Shown: positions 35,095 through 44,598, counted from the first letter of the stretch. The stretch is DNA of 64,000 nucleotides from Thalassospira sp. (GCF_030690045.1 NZ_JAUYHK010000014.1:1-64000); one strand, 5' to 3'. Notes: generated by a model from the sequence alone, not told the origin. Program-made: numbers and translations.

Positions 35095-36311
35095 AGATCG
35101 TGCAACATTTCCAGATAACGGCCGGTTTTGGCAACCAGCGGGTTTTCCATATTCCATGCATAGCCTGCAAGGATCGAAACGACCATACGTTTCAGTTGGG
35201 AATCATCATCGGGCTGATTGAAAATGATCGTCTGCAACCGCCCGTCATACCAGGCATCGACATAGGCCCGAAAGGTGTCGACCCCTCTGGAAAGGGGGGC
35301 CGCAAAATCCTGTTCCCAGTCAACCGGTTTGCCATGATGGCGGGTGACAAGTGCCTTTGCCACCAGTTCCGCCGAATGCATGGCAATTGTCACACCGGAT
35401 GAAAATACCGGGTCAAGGAACCCGGCCGAATTGCCGAGCAAGGCATAACCATCGCCATAAAGCTGTCCGGATTGGGCGCTGTATCCGGCAATGGCACAGA
35501 TATCGCGGATCGGTTCGGCGTTCGATAAAAGGATTCCAAGACGTGTATCGTCGATCAGTTGTTTGAAAATATCCTGATCGGTCATTGCGGCAAATGTCGG
35601 ATCGTTATCGGGGTAAATCACTCCGACCGATGCGGTGCCGTCGGAAAACGGGATCAGCCAGTACCAGATTTCGTACCGAACCGGGTGGACCGTAATCAGG
35701 ATTTTTTCCCGGTCATAGGCGGGATCGGTGATGTGATCGCGCATATGGGTAAACAATGCCCGGCGTTCGATGGATTTGCCGGGTTGCGCAATGCCCAACA
35801 TGCGCGGCAATACCCGGCCATAACCGCTGGCATCCACCACAAATCCGGTGCGCAACTGGCCGGGTTTGCCATCCGCATCGGTAAAATCAAGGCGGCAATC
35901 GCCGTCTTTCAGGCAGGCATCCGTGACCTTGTGCCCGAACCGCATATCGACACCGGCACGGGCGGTTTCACCGGCCAAAATCTGATCGAACCGGGCGCGT
36001 TGCACCTGAAATGTTGTGCCCCAGCCGACGGGTTCAAAATTTTCGCGAAAATCGATGGATTTATACTGTGGGCCACATTCAAAAACTGCCCCGTTTTTGA
36101 ACTGAAACCCGGCGGCTGTGACGGCATCCAGCAAACCGGCCCGTTCAATCACATTCATGCAATTTGGCAACAGGCTTTCGCCAATGACAAATCGCGGAAA
36201 TGTTTGCGCCTCCAGCACGGTGACGGCAAGTCCGGCGTCGTGCAGAAATTTTGCGGCAACCGATCCGGCCGGACCGGCACCAATCACGGCAATATCGCAA
36301 TCAGGTGTCAC
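35076..36311 (-). CDS. Flavin-dependent halogenase-like oxidoreductase
   Basis: A 411-residue flavoprotein of the halogenase/hydroxylase group. The FAD motif GAGPAGSVAA is at 11-20 and RFVIGESLLP at 40-49, as in PltA-type enzymes. Lys72 in GFQFKNGAVF aligns with the catalytic lysine of halogenases. The diagnostic WxWxIP motif is present as WYWLIP (216-221), and FLDPVFSSG (298-306) fits the halogenase pattern FxxPxxSxG. It probably halogenates the aryl head group or a chain carbon, giving a brominated or chlorinated polyene as in xanthomonadins. Hydroxylation is the main alternative. GTG start, overlapping the exporter gene by 11 bases. Confidence 0.85.
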   Translation of the reverse strand: MTPDCDIAVIGAGPAGSVAAKFLHDAGLAVTVLEAQTFPRFVIGESLLPNCMNVIERAGLLDAVTAAGFQFKNGAVFECGPQYKSIDFRENFEPVGWGTTFQVQRARFDQILAGETARAGVDMRFGHKVTDACLKDGDCRLDFTDADGKPGQLRTGFVVDASGYGRVLPRMLGIAQPGKSIERRALFTHMRDHITDPAYDREKILITVHPVRYEIWYWLIPFSDGTASVGVIYPDNDPTFAAMTDQDIFKQLIDDTRLGILLSNAEPIRDICAIAGYSAQSGQLYGDGYALLGNSAGFLDPVFSSGVTIAMHSAELVAKALVTRHHGKPVDWEQDFAAPLSRGVDTFRAYVDAWYDGRLQTIIFNQPDDDSQLKRMVVSILAGYAWNMENPLVAKTGRYLEMLHDLCAPSS

Positions 36312-38616
36312 GGGGTGTTTCCTTGTTGTTTTTGATGGTCGGGGCGGTCATCCAGTAAGCGAGAAACCACGCCCCAACAAGCCCGATGGCAATGACCGAA
36401 CCGATATCGCTAACCAGCGGCACTGAACTGCTTGCCAGCAGGCCAAAGGTCAGAACGCTGCTGATCAGGGATAACAAGACCGCCAGATGGGTATCGTTGT
36501 TGTGGTCACTATTGCGACTTTCGGCCAGAAACAGCACATAATCTGCGCCAATCGCGAACACCAGAAACAGTGCCATGGTGGTAAAGAAATTCTGCGATAT
36601 GCCGATCAAATGCCCCCCGATCACCGCGATCAGGATTGCGCCCGCCGGGGCGGCAAAGACACAAATTCCCCTGATCAGGCCATATCGCACAATCGCCAGA
36701 ATACCGGCAACGCCCAGCGATATGCCAAGTGCAATCAGCGCCCAGTGGCGATATTGCGCAAATTGCGCAGAAATCGTCGCGCCTGGATCAATCACATGCG
36801 TATCGGGGATCGCGGCAATCGCGGTTGTAATGGCATCAATTCCGGTTGCGGCACGCAGTCGGATGATATCGGAACCGTCAAGACGCAAACCGGTGATTTC
36901 GGGCAGGTTCAATGCCGCCCGGTCATCGAAGATCAGGAACGGAGCCTTTTCATCGGGTGCCGCCACCGTAACCGGCAAGAGTTCTGAAAGCTGATCGGCA
37001 AACGGGCGATACAGTCCATCATTGACCTGTTTGCGGTTTTCGCTTTGTCGTGCAATGGAGGGAATGACATCAGCCAGCCCGATCATACCGCCAAGCGATC
37101 CGTTGGCCAAAAGCGGGGTCAGGGCATTGCGCACCGCCTCGGCGGTTTGCAATCGGGCCTCGCCATCCTGTCCACGGATTTGCAGAAATAACGGTTGCCC
37201 GCCAATTCCCATCACATCGGAAATTTGCGCTGCCTCCTGAATCAGGGCGGGGTTGCCATGGCCCAGTTGCCTTATATCGTTATTGCCGGGAATCACGACA
37301 AGACACGCCATCAACCCCGCAAAAATTGCCGCAGCAAGGCAAAGCCGGGCGATAAAGCCTGTGCGCGTTTTGGCAAGGCCGGTTTGCAGGATATGGTGAA
37401 AGCGATGGATTGGTGATGAGGTTTGAACCTTGCGGCACGGGATAAGAGGCAGAAGGCATAACACACTGATATAGGCGGCGATCAGCCCGGCGACGGAATA
37501 CACCGCGATCTGCGCCAAAAGTTGGGTCGGGCTGACGGAAAGCGCGCCAAAGCCGATGACGGATGTCAGAAGGCCAAGGCTTAACCCCGGCCGGATTTTG
37601 GCGATGCGTTCCTGTGCGGTGCCGCTATGGGGCGGCATCACCAGATAATGCAGGGCATAATCGACCGATATCCCGATCAGACTTGCGCCAAAGACCAGCG
37701 CAATCGCGTGGATCGCCGGGAAAATCAGGGTGACGGCTGCCATGCCTGCAATCAGCCCGCTGCCGACAACCAGAAGTGCGCCGATCAGCGGCACGGGGGA
37801 ATAAAATACCAGCCCGATCATCAGAACAATGCCGATGGTCGCCAGGATTGCAATGCGTTGCACGTCGGATTTGGCGCGCGTGGCTTCGGCCACGGCAAAG
37901 AAAACCTGCCCGGTTTTGGCAATTTTCAGGCCGGGTGCCGTGGCAAGGGTGGCGTTAATCGCATCGTTCGCACCCGTGACCCAGATTGAATCCTGTCCGG
38001 TTTGGCGCAGATCGGGTGAAAGACGGACCATAAGGGGCAGATAAAATTGTCCATCGCGTTGGATGATACCAGCCCCGTTGCCCAGTTTGTCGCCCAGCCC
38101 GGATAAAAAGGCAGGTAACAGGGCAAACGGGTCATGCTGAAGCGTCTGACTGCCAAGCGTTGTGACAGGAGAATACAAATTTTGTACCGCCCGGCGATAA
38201 AGGCGGTGGCCCTCGCCATTTTGCAGGGTTTCCCGATCCGTATCTGAAAGCAATCCGTGCGCATAGGGGCCGTAAAAATCCATCAGCTCGTTCAGGCGAT
38301 CCGCACCCTGACCGGGCAATGTGATGCTGCTCGTTCCGGCAAGGGTCGAAAGCGCGTTGGCCAGATGGGTGCCTGCGGTTTCCAGTTTGGTGCGATCCGG
38401 GGAAAACAGCATGAAAATGGCCTGTCGGCCATCCTGCGCCAGAAGATCGCGTACTGTATGGATATCATCGGGGGTGGTGCCATCGCCGGTTTGTTCCTGC
38501 CCGATCAGCGACAGGAAATCGGCATCAATTCCGGTATGCCCGCCCACCAGTTGCGCGCCACCAAAGACGGCCATCACCAGCAGGCAGATTGCCCAGATGG
38601 ATGCGCGCATTGTCAT
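36301..38616 (-). CDS. MMPL/RND-type exporter of the aryl polyene cluster
   Basis: A 771-residue membrane transporter made of two similar halves. Each half has one N-terminal helix, a periplasmic loop of about 200 residues and five further helices (first helix at 5-24; clusters near 240-390 and 625-760). MMPL proteins move lipids and lipid-linked products across the inner membrane. In APE clusters it is the likely flippase or exporter of the lipid-bound pigment, handing it to the LolA-like protein encoded just upstream. Its ATG shares one base with the LolA-like stop. Confidence 0.9.
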   Translation of the reverse strand: MTMRASIWAICLLVMAVFGGAQLVGGHTGIDADFLSLIGQEQTGDGTTPDDIHTVRDLLAQDGRQAIFMLFSPDRTKLETAGTHLANALSTLAGTSSITLPGQGADRLNELMDFYGPYAHGLLSDTDRETLQNGEGHRLYRRAVQNLYSPVTTLGSQTLQHDPFALLPAFLSGLGDKLGNGAGIIQRDGQFYLPLMVRLSPDLRQTGQDSIWVTGANDAINATLATAPGLKIAKTGQVFFAVAEATRAKSDVQRIAILATIGIVLMIGLVFYSPVPLIGALLVVGSGLIAGMAAVTLIFPAIHAIALVFGASLIGISVDYALHYLVMPPHSGTAQERIAKIRPGLSLGLLTSVIGFGALSVSPTQLLAQIAVYSVAGLIAAYISVLCLLPLIPCRKVQTSSPIHRFHHILQTGLAKTRTGFIARLCLAAAIFAGLMACLVVIPGNNDIRQLGHGNPALIQEAAQISDVMGIGGQPLFLQIRGQDGEARLQTAEAVRNALTPLLANGSLGGMIGLADVIPSIARQSENRKQVNDGLYRPFADQLSELLPVTVAAPDEKAPFLIFDDRAALNLPEITGLRLDGSDIIRLRAATGIDAITTAIAAIPDTHVIDPGATISAQFAQYRHWALIALGISLGVAGILAIVRYGLIRGICVFAAPAGAILIAVIGGHLIGISQNFFTTMALFLVFAIGADYVLFLAESRNSDHNNDTHLAVLLSLISSVLTFGLLASSSVPLVSDIGSVIAIGLVGAWFLAYWMTAPTIKNNKETPRDT

Positions 38617-39251
38617 CAGTTTGCCGGACCTGCAAAAATATCGGCAAGATCGGCGGGCAAGGGCATATCGTGCAATTCCTGACCCGACAGGGTGATGGCA
38701 TCACGATCCCCGGACGGTTTTGCTATTTGCACGACATCGACAAATTGCGTGCCGGTGGCGGTGATTTTGCTGATTTGCCCGGCTATTGGGCTTCCCCCCT
38801 TTGGGGTCAGGACAATTTGCCACGGATCGTTACCTTTGGCTGTTTGCTGCACAATATCAAACCGTTCGCGCAACGGGTCCCAATTCCCGGCCAGGACCGC
38901 CGAAATCAGTTCGATAAAAGGGCGAAACTGATCGCCACCGGCAAGGTTTTCGCGGTTATTCTGATCATCGATCCGCGTGATGCCATGATCATCAAGCACG
39001 GTCATGCCGGGAAACGGCGTTATCGTATGCCAGATCAGGCCGGTTGCCGGGGACAGGGTAAATTCACCCTCCGAGGTCAGCGGTTTGTCAAATCCGGCCA
39101 GATGACGGTCCATCGAAAATTGGCCCTGCAAATACTGATCCTGTCCGATCCCCGCCGGATTTCGGGATTGGGCATGAGGGGGCGTGACCGTTGCGCAAAC
39201 CAGAAGAACCGCCGTCAGGGCGGTGGCGGTGATATGGCCGATTTTGCTCAA
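38616..39251 (-). CDS. LolA-like outer-membrane lipoprotein carrier
   Basis: A 211-residue periplasmic protein with a Sec signal (cleavage after PPHA, residue 27) and the LolA pattern GQFSMDRHLAGFDKPLTSEGEFTLSPATGLIWHT. LolA proteins carry lipidated cargo across the periplasm; this paralogue probably carries the pigment-lipid. Translation starts at TTG (39251), which overlaps the thioesterase stop as TTGA. Confidence 0.88.
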   Translation of the reverse strand: MSKIGHITATALTAVLLVCATVTPPHAQSRNPAGIGQDQYLQGQFSMDRHLAGFDKPLTSEGEFTLSPATGLIWHTITPFPGMTVLDDHGITRIDDQNNRENLAGGDQFRPFIELISAVLAGNWDPLRERFDIVQQTAKGNDPWQIVLTPKGGSPIAGQISKITATGTQFVDVVQIAKPSGDRDAITLSGQELHDMPLPADLADIFAGPAN

Positions 39252-39655
39252 ACCAGAGCCTCCATCCGGGCGATGAAGAAATCAGGGCTGCGATACAGCA
39301 TTTCGCCGCTGTTTTTTTCCACGGCGACCTGAATGGTGAAACCCTTGGTCAGTTTTTCGCCGGTTTTGGTATCAGATATCAGATAATTGATTTTAAGCCG
39401 GTTTTCATATTCCAGCAGCGTTGCCGTAATGGTGATTTCCTGCGCAAACCGGCACGGGCGGACATATTTGATCCGCATATCGACCACCGGCCAGACATAA
39501 CCCGACGCATCCATTTGCGGATAATTGTAATCCATTTTATCAAGCAGGGCGCAGCGGGCATTCTCAAAAAACTGCACATAATTGCCATGCCAGACCACAT
39601 TCATCGGGTCAAGGTGATAAAACTGAACCGTTTCATGGACCGATGCGCTGATCAT
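39248..39655 (-). CDS. Acyl thioesterase (4HBT hotdog fold)
   Basis: A 135-residue hotdog thioesterase of the 4-hydroxybenzoyl-CoA/YbgC type. HLDPMNVVWHGNYVQFFENAR (residues 14-34 overall) carries the active-site Asp16 and the WHGNY motif. It could release the finished polyene acid from the ACP or proofread stalled chains. ATGA overlap with the ammonia-lyase stop. Confidence 0.9.
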   Translation of the reverse strand: MISASVHETVQFYHLDPMNVVWHGNYVQFFENARCALLDKMDYNYPQMDASGYVWPVVDMRIKYVRPCRFAQEITITATLLEYENRLKINYLISDTKTGEKLTKGFTIQVAVEKNSGEMLYRSPDFFIARMEALV

Positions 39656-41214
39656 TCTGCGATATCCCCGCCATAAAGCGACCAGTGCCGATCCTGAATG
39701 CGTGTTATCAGCAGGCGCAAGGTGCCTTCAAGGGGCTGGTCTTCGGCAATGAAGGGGATGTCGGTGCCAAGGGCGTCAAGGAAACCGGCAAGATCGCGAC
39801 CAAGCTGGCTGTCTTTGACGTCGCCATTTTTTATGCGCAGCACGATGGCCTGTCGCACGGCGATCAGGCTGGCGGCGGCAACCTGTTCGGTCAGTTGCAA
39901 AATCCGTAGGCAATCGCGTGCGGCAATCGTGCCCATGCTGACCTTGTCCTGATTGTGGCATTCGGTGGATCGCGAAAACACGCTGGCCGGCATGGTGTTT
40001 TTAAGCGCCTCGGCCGTCCATGCCGACGCACCGATCTGAACGGCCTTAAGGCCGTGATTGATCGATGCGCGATCCGGGGTGGACCCCGACAGGTTGGACG
40101 GCAGGCCGTGATTGAATTTGGTATCGACCAGAAGCGCCATCTGCCGATCCATCAGATCGGCCAGATTGGCAATCAGGATTTTCATGCCGTCGGCGACAAA
40201 GGCAACATGCCCGCCGTAAAAATGCCCGCCATGCAGGATGGTTTCGCCTTCTACATCAATCAGGGGATTGTCATTGGCACTGTTAAGTTCGGTTTCCAGC
40301 GTGGTTCGGAATGTCGGCATCATATCGGCCAGAACGCCGATCACATGCGGCGCACAGCGCAGCGAATAACGATCTTGCAAACGGGCGGGGACATAACCCG
40401 AACCAAGATCGCCAAGGTCTCCTTCGATAAAGGCCGCGATGCGGGCCTGCCCCGGATGGGGCTTGGCGGCAAACAGGCGTTTATCAAAATGCGCCGGATT
40501 GCCCAGCAATCCGATACTGGCAAGGGATGTGATGCGGGCGGTCAATTTGCACAGATAATCGGCCCGGACAAAGGCCTGACACATCAGGGCGGTCATCACC
40601 GCTGTGCCATTCATAATCGCCAGGGCTTCTTTGGGACGCAGGGTTAAGGGTGTTAAACCGGATTTGGCAAGGGCTGTTGCGGCGGTGGTTTGATTGCCAC
40701 GATAGATCACATCGCGTTCCCCGATCAGGGTGGCGGCAACGTACGATAGAGGTGTCAAATCGCCACTGGCACCGACCGATCCTTCTTGCGGTATCAGGGG
40801 GGTGATGTCGTGTTCAAGAAGGCCTGCCAATTGCCGCAATAAATCAGGGCTGACACCGGAATAACCGGTACAAAGCGATGCCAGACGCACCGCCAGAACC
40901 GCACGTGCCTGATTCGGGGACAGCAATTCTCCCAGACCACAGCCGTGAAAACGGCTAAGATGCAGGGGTAATTCGGCAACCAGTTCCGGCGGTACACGCC
41001 GCGATACGGAATCGCCATAACCGGTGGTAACGCCATAGATATGACCGTGATCGCGCAATTGACGATCCAGAAAATCCGCCCCGGCCTGAATGCGGGCGCA
41101 AAATTCCGGATCGGTTGAAAGGACAGGCTGGGCGCGCTGTTCGGCCAGTGCAACGATATCCTCGATGCGCAAATGATCCTGACCAAACAAAACAGGGGTG
41201 CGGCTGTTATTCAT
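39652..41214 (-). CDS. Aromatic amino acid ammonia-lyase (HAL/PAL/TAL family)
   Basis: A 520-residue MIO-dependent lyase. The ASG triplet that cyclises to the MIO cofactor is Ala149-Ser150-Gly151 in GSVGASGDLTPL; the catalytic Tyr60 is in IYGVTTGYGDS. The substrate-selectivity pair is Phe89-His90 (LSRFHGCGLG), unlike Ser-His of histidine lyases, His-Leu of tyrosine lyases and Phe-Leu of phenylalanine lyases. In this cluster it most likely makes a cinnamate or coumarate starter. ATG 41214 overlaps the preceding gene by eight bases; the frame extends upstream to 41544 without likeness. Confidence 0.9.
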   Translation of the reverse strand: MNNSRTPVLFGQDHLRIEDIVALAEQRAQPVLSTDPEFCARIQAGADFLDRQLRDHGHIYGVTTGYGDSVSRRVPPELVAELPLHLSRFHGCGLGELLSPNQARAVLAVRLASLCTGYSGVSPDLLRQLAGLLEHDITPLIPQEGSVGASGDLTPLSYVAATLIGERDVIYRGNQTTAATALAKSGLTPLTLRPKEALAIMNGTAVMTALMCQAFVRADYLCKLTARITSLASIGLLGNPAHFDKRLFAAKPHPGQARIAAFIEGDLGDLGSGYVPARLQDRYSLRCAPHVIGVLADMMPTFRTTLETELNSANDNPLIDVEGETILHGGHFYGGHVAFVADGMKILIANLADLMDRQMALLVDTKFNHGLPSNLSGSTPDRASINHGLKAVQIGASAWTAEALKNTMPASVFSRSTECHNQDKVSMGTIAARDCLRILQLTEQVAAASLIAVRQAIVLRIKNGDVKDSQLGRDLAGFLDALGTDIPFIAEDQPLEGTLRLLITRIQDRHWSLYGGDIAE

Positions 41215-42916
41215 TGTCGTCCTTTTTTTTCGCCCAGAAATCATAGAAATTGAACCATTGCAGCGGCTGCGTAACAACAAGCTTTTCCAGCCATTCGGCA
41301 TATTGCCCGGCATAATGTGCGATTTTTCCGGTTCGATCCGTGCGCGGCAGAATGATTTGATCGGCAAGCTTTTCCCAGGCGATGTCAAAGCGTTTGCCAT
41401 TGCGCCATGCCGCAACCATGAAAACCGGGCATTGCAAAAGATGGGCAAGGATGAACGGACCCTGTGGAAAGGATGCCGGGCTGCCCAAAAAGGGCACCCT
41501 GACCGATTTGTCACGGGCACCAATCGCCAGACGATCCGCCGCAATCACGATCCATTCACCGCGTGCAACTTTTTCACGCAGCAAGATGGCGGTATCCGGG
41601 CCGATATCGGCAACCTCGATCAGATCAACCTGACTTTCCGGGGCCAGCTTTTGCAAGACCCGGCCAAAGCGTGCCGCATTTTTCTGATGCAACAGGACAT
41701 TAACACGAAAATCGCGATCCCGGCTGGCAATCGCACGCACCAGTTCGATATTGCCAAAATGCGATACAAACAGAATCGCGGCCTGATCGCGCGGCATATA
41801 GGAAAACAGGCTTTGGGCATGATCAGGAAGATCAAGATCGTCGATCTTCATTGCACCGGACCATGCCGCGATTTTATCGAGTGCACTTTCCCCGAAAGTC
41901 ATGAAATGGCGGAAACTGTCCCGCCATGTCGGTTTCGAGGTGCCCTTGATTTTGGCAATGCGGGTCAGGACATCGTGTGATGCGCGGCGGGCCATCCGCC
42001 CGGTGGCAAAGAAATAGGCGATGACCGGAAACATGACGGCCAGGCAAAGTCTGCGCCCGCCAAAACGATAGACCATGCCCAGAAACCGGGCACCCCAATA
42101 AATACCACGTTCGTCGATTTCGGCCCAATGGCCGGAACTTTCGCCGGGGTTTTTGACGATTCCGGTTTTGCGGATTTTCGGCCCGAAATGCCCGCCGTTC
42201 AGAATGAAACCGGGAAGGCGGATCAGCATGCCAAAGAACAGCCGCGTATGCATCCAACTGATCAGAACATTGTCATCCCACATCCGGAAATTTGATGTGT
42301 TGTCCTCGGGATAGGTGACTTCGGTCGGGATATGCAAAACCGGGACGCCGCGCCAGTAAAGCCGAACCATCAGTTCGGTGTCGAAATCCATTTTGTGACC
42401 GCATCCTTCCTCGCGCCAGACAGCAAGACTTGCGGAAACGGGGTAGACGCGAAAGCCGCACATGCTGTCCCGAATATGGGTCGATAATGTTTCGATCCAG
42501 ACCCAGACATGCGAAACCCAACGGCCGATCCGGCGTTTTGCCGGAATGCTGTCATCATAGACCGGCAGACCGGTGATCAGGGCTTCGGGATGTTCGTGCG
42601 CGGTGCGGATCATATCCTTGATCCGGTCAAGGTTGTGCTGCCCGTCGGCGTCAACCTGAATTGCGTGGGTAAAACCGGCGCGGTCGGCCATTGCGATACC
42701 GGCCATGACGGCAACGCCCTTGCCGCCATTTTCATCCAGATGATGGCAGGTAATGCCGTTTTCCGGATTGTGCAGGGCTGAAGCCACGTTGCGGGTTTTT
42801 GCGTTTGATCCGTCATTGATGATAAAAATTGGCAGATCATACGCACGAATGCGCGCCACCACATCGCCAAGGACGTGATGATGATTATGGGTCGGGATGA
42901 CCGCACACATTTTCAT
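41207..42916 (-). CDS. Glycosyltransferase 2 / LpxL-type acyltransferase fusion
   Basis: A 569-residue two-domain protein. Residues 1-240 are a GT-A family 2 glycosyltransferase (CAVIPTHNHHHVLGDVV; metal motif VDADGQHN), and residues from about 285 are a lauroyl/myristoyl acyltransferase-like domain with the HX4E motif in SHFGNIELVRA. This arrangement is typical of APE clusters and would attach the polyene to a sugar-lipid anchor at the inner membrane. The ATG at 42916 overlaps the ligase stop as ATGA. Confidence 0.88.
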   Translation of the reverse strand: MKMCAVIPTHNHHHVLGDVVARIRAYDLPIFIINDGSNAKTRNVASALHNPENGITCHHLDENGGKGVAVMAGIAMADRAGFTHAIQVDADGQHNLDRIKDMIRTAHEHPEALITGLPVYDDSIPAKRRIGRWVSHVWVWIETLSTHIRDSMCGFRVYPVSASLAVWREEGCGHKMDFDTELMVRLYWRGVPVLHIPTEVTYPEDNTSNFRMWDDNVLISWMHTRLFFGMLIRLPGFILNGGHFGPKIRKTGIVKNPGESSGHWAEIDERGIYWGARFLGMVYRFGGRRLCLAVMFPVIAYFFATGRMARRASHDVLTRIAKIKGTSKPTWRDSFRHFMTFGESALDKIAAWSGAMKIDDLDLPDHAQSLFSYMPRDQAAILFVSHFGNIELVRAIASRDRDFRVNVLLHQKNAARFGRVLQKLAPESQVDLIEVADIGPDTAILLREKVARGEWIVIAADRLAIGARDKSVRVPFLGSPASFPQGPFILAHLLQCPVFMVAAWRNGKRFDIAWEKLADQIILPRTDRTGKIAHYAGQYAEWLEKLVVTQPLQWFNFYDFWAKKKDDNE

Positions 42917-44598
42917 GCAAAAACCTCGCGCCACTTCAAAATGCCGGAGCTGTGATCACCTTCTGTTACTGAGTAATAGCGGAATTTGACTTTCGCGTTT
43001 TTCCGGTCGCAATCAAGTTCCAGCATGACATTTGACCCCGGTGTGATCGGTTTTCGGTATTTAAGCTGTGCCACTTCGCCAATGGTGACGGGTATATCAA
43101 AGATTGTCGCTGCCTGATGGACCGCCCAATGCAATTGCACGACACCGGGCAGGATCGGCATGTCGGGAAAATGCCCATGGAAATAAACAAGATCGGCCGA
43201 CAGGTGCAGTGACAGATTGACCCGATCACCATCGCGACTTTGTATAACGATTTCCGGGGGTCCGGGTTCCTTGTCGGCAAACAGAGCGCGCAAGAGATGA
43301 AGCGGGCGCTTGCCCTGACTGTCGGATGGCAGATGTTCAACAAAGCGCCAGCGTTGCGGCAGGGCGGCGTCATCCTCGAATTTTGCAATTTCGCGCCGTA
43401 ATTGACGTCCCATGCGAAACCGTCCGATGTCATCAAGCATGTCACAGCCTGCTGGCGTCAAGACAGCCACGACACCCAGTCTGTGGTCATTCTCGTCCGG
43501 GAGCAGGGCAATCGCATCCTCGACCAGATCGCAATTACGCAAATGGCGTTCAACCGCGCCAAGCGAAATGCGTTTGCCTTCGATCTTGACCACCCGGTCC
43601 GCACGTCCGCGCAGCCGAAAGCAGCCGGTTTTTGTGTCAATATCGGCAATATCTTCGGTTTGATACCAGTCATCCCCGGCAATATATCTGGCGCGAACCC
43701 GCAGGCATCCGGCATCGTTCAGGCCGATATCGACGCCGGGCAAGGGGAGCCAGATGCTGTTGGCATCCATCTGCTGACGATGGGCTATGCCGCCGGTTTC
43801 GGTACTGCCATATATTTCTGTCGGGCAAGTACCCAGCATTTCTGTGGTTTCGCGGGCCGATGTCAGATCAAGCGGGCCACCGGACGAAAAAATCATCGAC
43901 GGACGCGGTACGTTGACAAGGTCGGGATGCAGGTTTTTGAGATGAGCCGGGCTTGTGATCAGAACATCGCCATCACGCAAATCGCCCTGCATCATTTCCC
44001 AATAGGCGGCGGGATCGGCGGAGAAGGCGCGCTTGGTCATCACCGGCCAGATGATCCGGAAAATCAGGCCGTAAATATGCTGATGCGATACCAATCCTGC
44101 TATTTTTGCGTCGGTCGGAATGCGCGGTTGCCACAGCGGTTCCTGCACACTGATTTCGGCCTCAATCTGGGCCAGATTCTTGTGAACCGGTTTGGGTGCC
44201 CCGGTTGAGCCGGAGGTGAAAAACACCGCCCGGCAATCCTGTGCGTTCGGGAGCGTGTCGTTTTCCGAAGGGGGCAGGCAGGGGGCGGACAGTTTTTCAA
44301 GGATTGCGGCATCGTCAAGATACAGATCAAATCGGTCGGCAATGGCGTCAAGATACGCTGCGCGGTCTGTTGCCGGGAAAATCACAGTCGATCCAGCCCG
44401 CCAGGCGGCCGTCAGGGCAATCAGGAACAATCGGGCCGACTGGCAATGAATGGCGATGCGATCATAGGGCCGCAGGACCGGGGAAAGCCGCCCGATATCG
44501 GGGCAGACATCGCCCACACGAAAGACCTTGCCACTTTCGATACACAACAGGGTGGCGGCATTTTCCGGGTTGTGAAGGTTTTCGATAAAACCGTTCAT
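42913..44598 (-). CDS. Aryl/acyl-ACP ligase fused to a hotdog dehydratase (ApeH-ApeI fusion)
   Basis: A 561-residue fusion. Residues 1-445 are an adenylate-forming enzyme: P-loop FFTSGSTGAPKP (126-137), IYGSTETGG (262-270), YQTEDIAD and the catalytic Lys430 in SDSQGKRPLH. It would load the aryl acid onto an ACP. Residues 455-561 are a FabZ/FabA-like dehydratase, with His476 in YFHGHFPDMPILPG. In described APE systems these are separate proteins, ApeH and ApeI. ATGA overlaps at both ends. Confidence 0.9.
   Translation of the reverse strand: MNGFIENLHNPENAATLLCIESGKVFRVGDVCPDIGRLSPVLRPYDRIAIHCQSARLFLIALTAAWRAGSTVIFPATDRAAYLDAIADRFDLYLDDAAILEKLSAPCLPPSENDTLPNAQDCRAVFFTSGSTGAPKPVHKNLAQIEAEISVQEPLWQPRIPTDAKIAGLVSHQHIYGLIFRIIWPVMTKRAFSADPAAYWEMMQGDLRDGDVLITSPAHLKNLHPDLVNVPRPSMIFSSGGPLDLTSARETTEMLGTCPTEIYGSTETGGIAHRQQMDANSIWLPLPGVDIGLNDAGCLRVRARYIAGDDWYQTEDIADIDTKTGCFRLRGRADRVVKIEGKRISLGAVERHLRNCDLVEDAIALLPDENDHRLGVVAVLTPAGCDMLDDIGRFRMGRQLRREIAKFEDDAALPQRWRFVEHLPSDSQGKRPLHLLRALFADKEPGPPEIVIQSRDGDRVNLSLHLSADLVYFHGHFPDMPILPGVVQLHWAVHQAATIFDIPVTIGEVAQLKYRKPITPGSNVMLELDCDRKNAKVKFRYYSVTEGDHSSGILKWREVFA

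Noticed and set aside
35559..36335. A 258-codon plus-strand frame within the pigment cluster
   Set aside because: It is antisense to the halogenase-like gene and shows no recognisable domain.
39652..41214. Annotation as histidine ammonia-lyase of the Hut pathway
   Set aside because: No hutU, hutI or hutG gene is near, the selectivity pair is not Ser-His, and the gene overlaps pigment genes on both sides.
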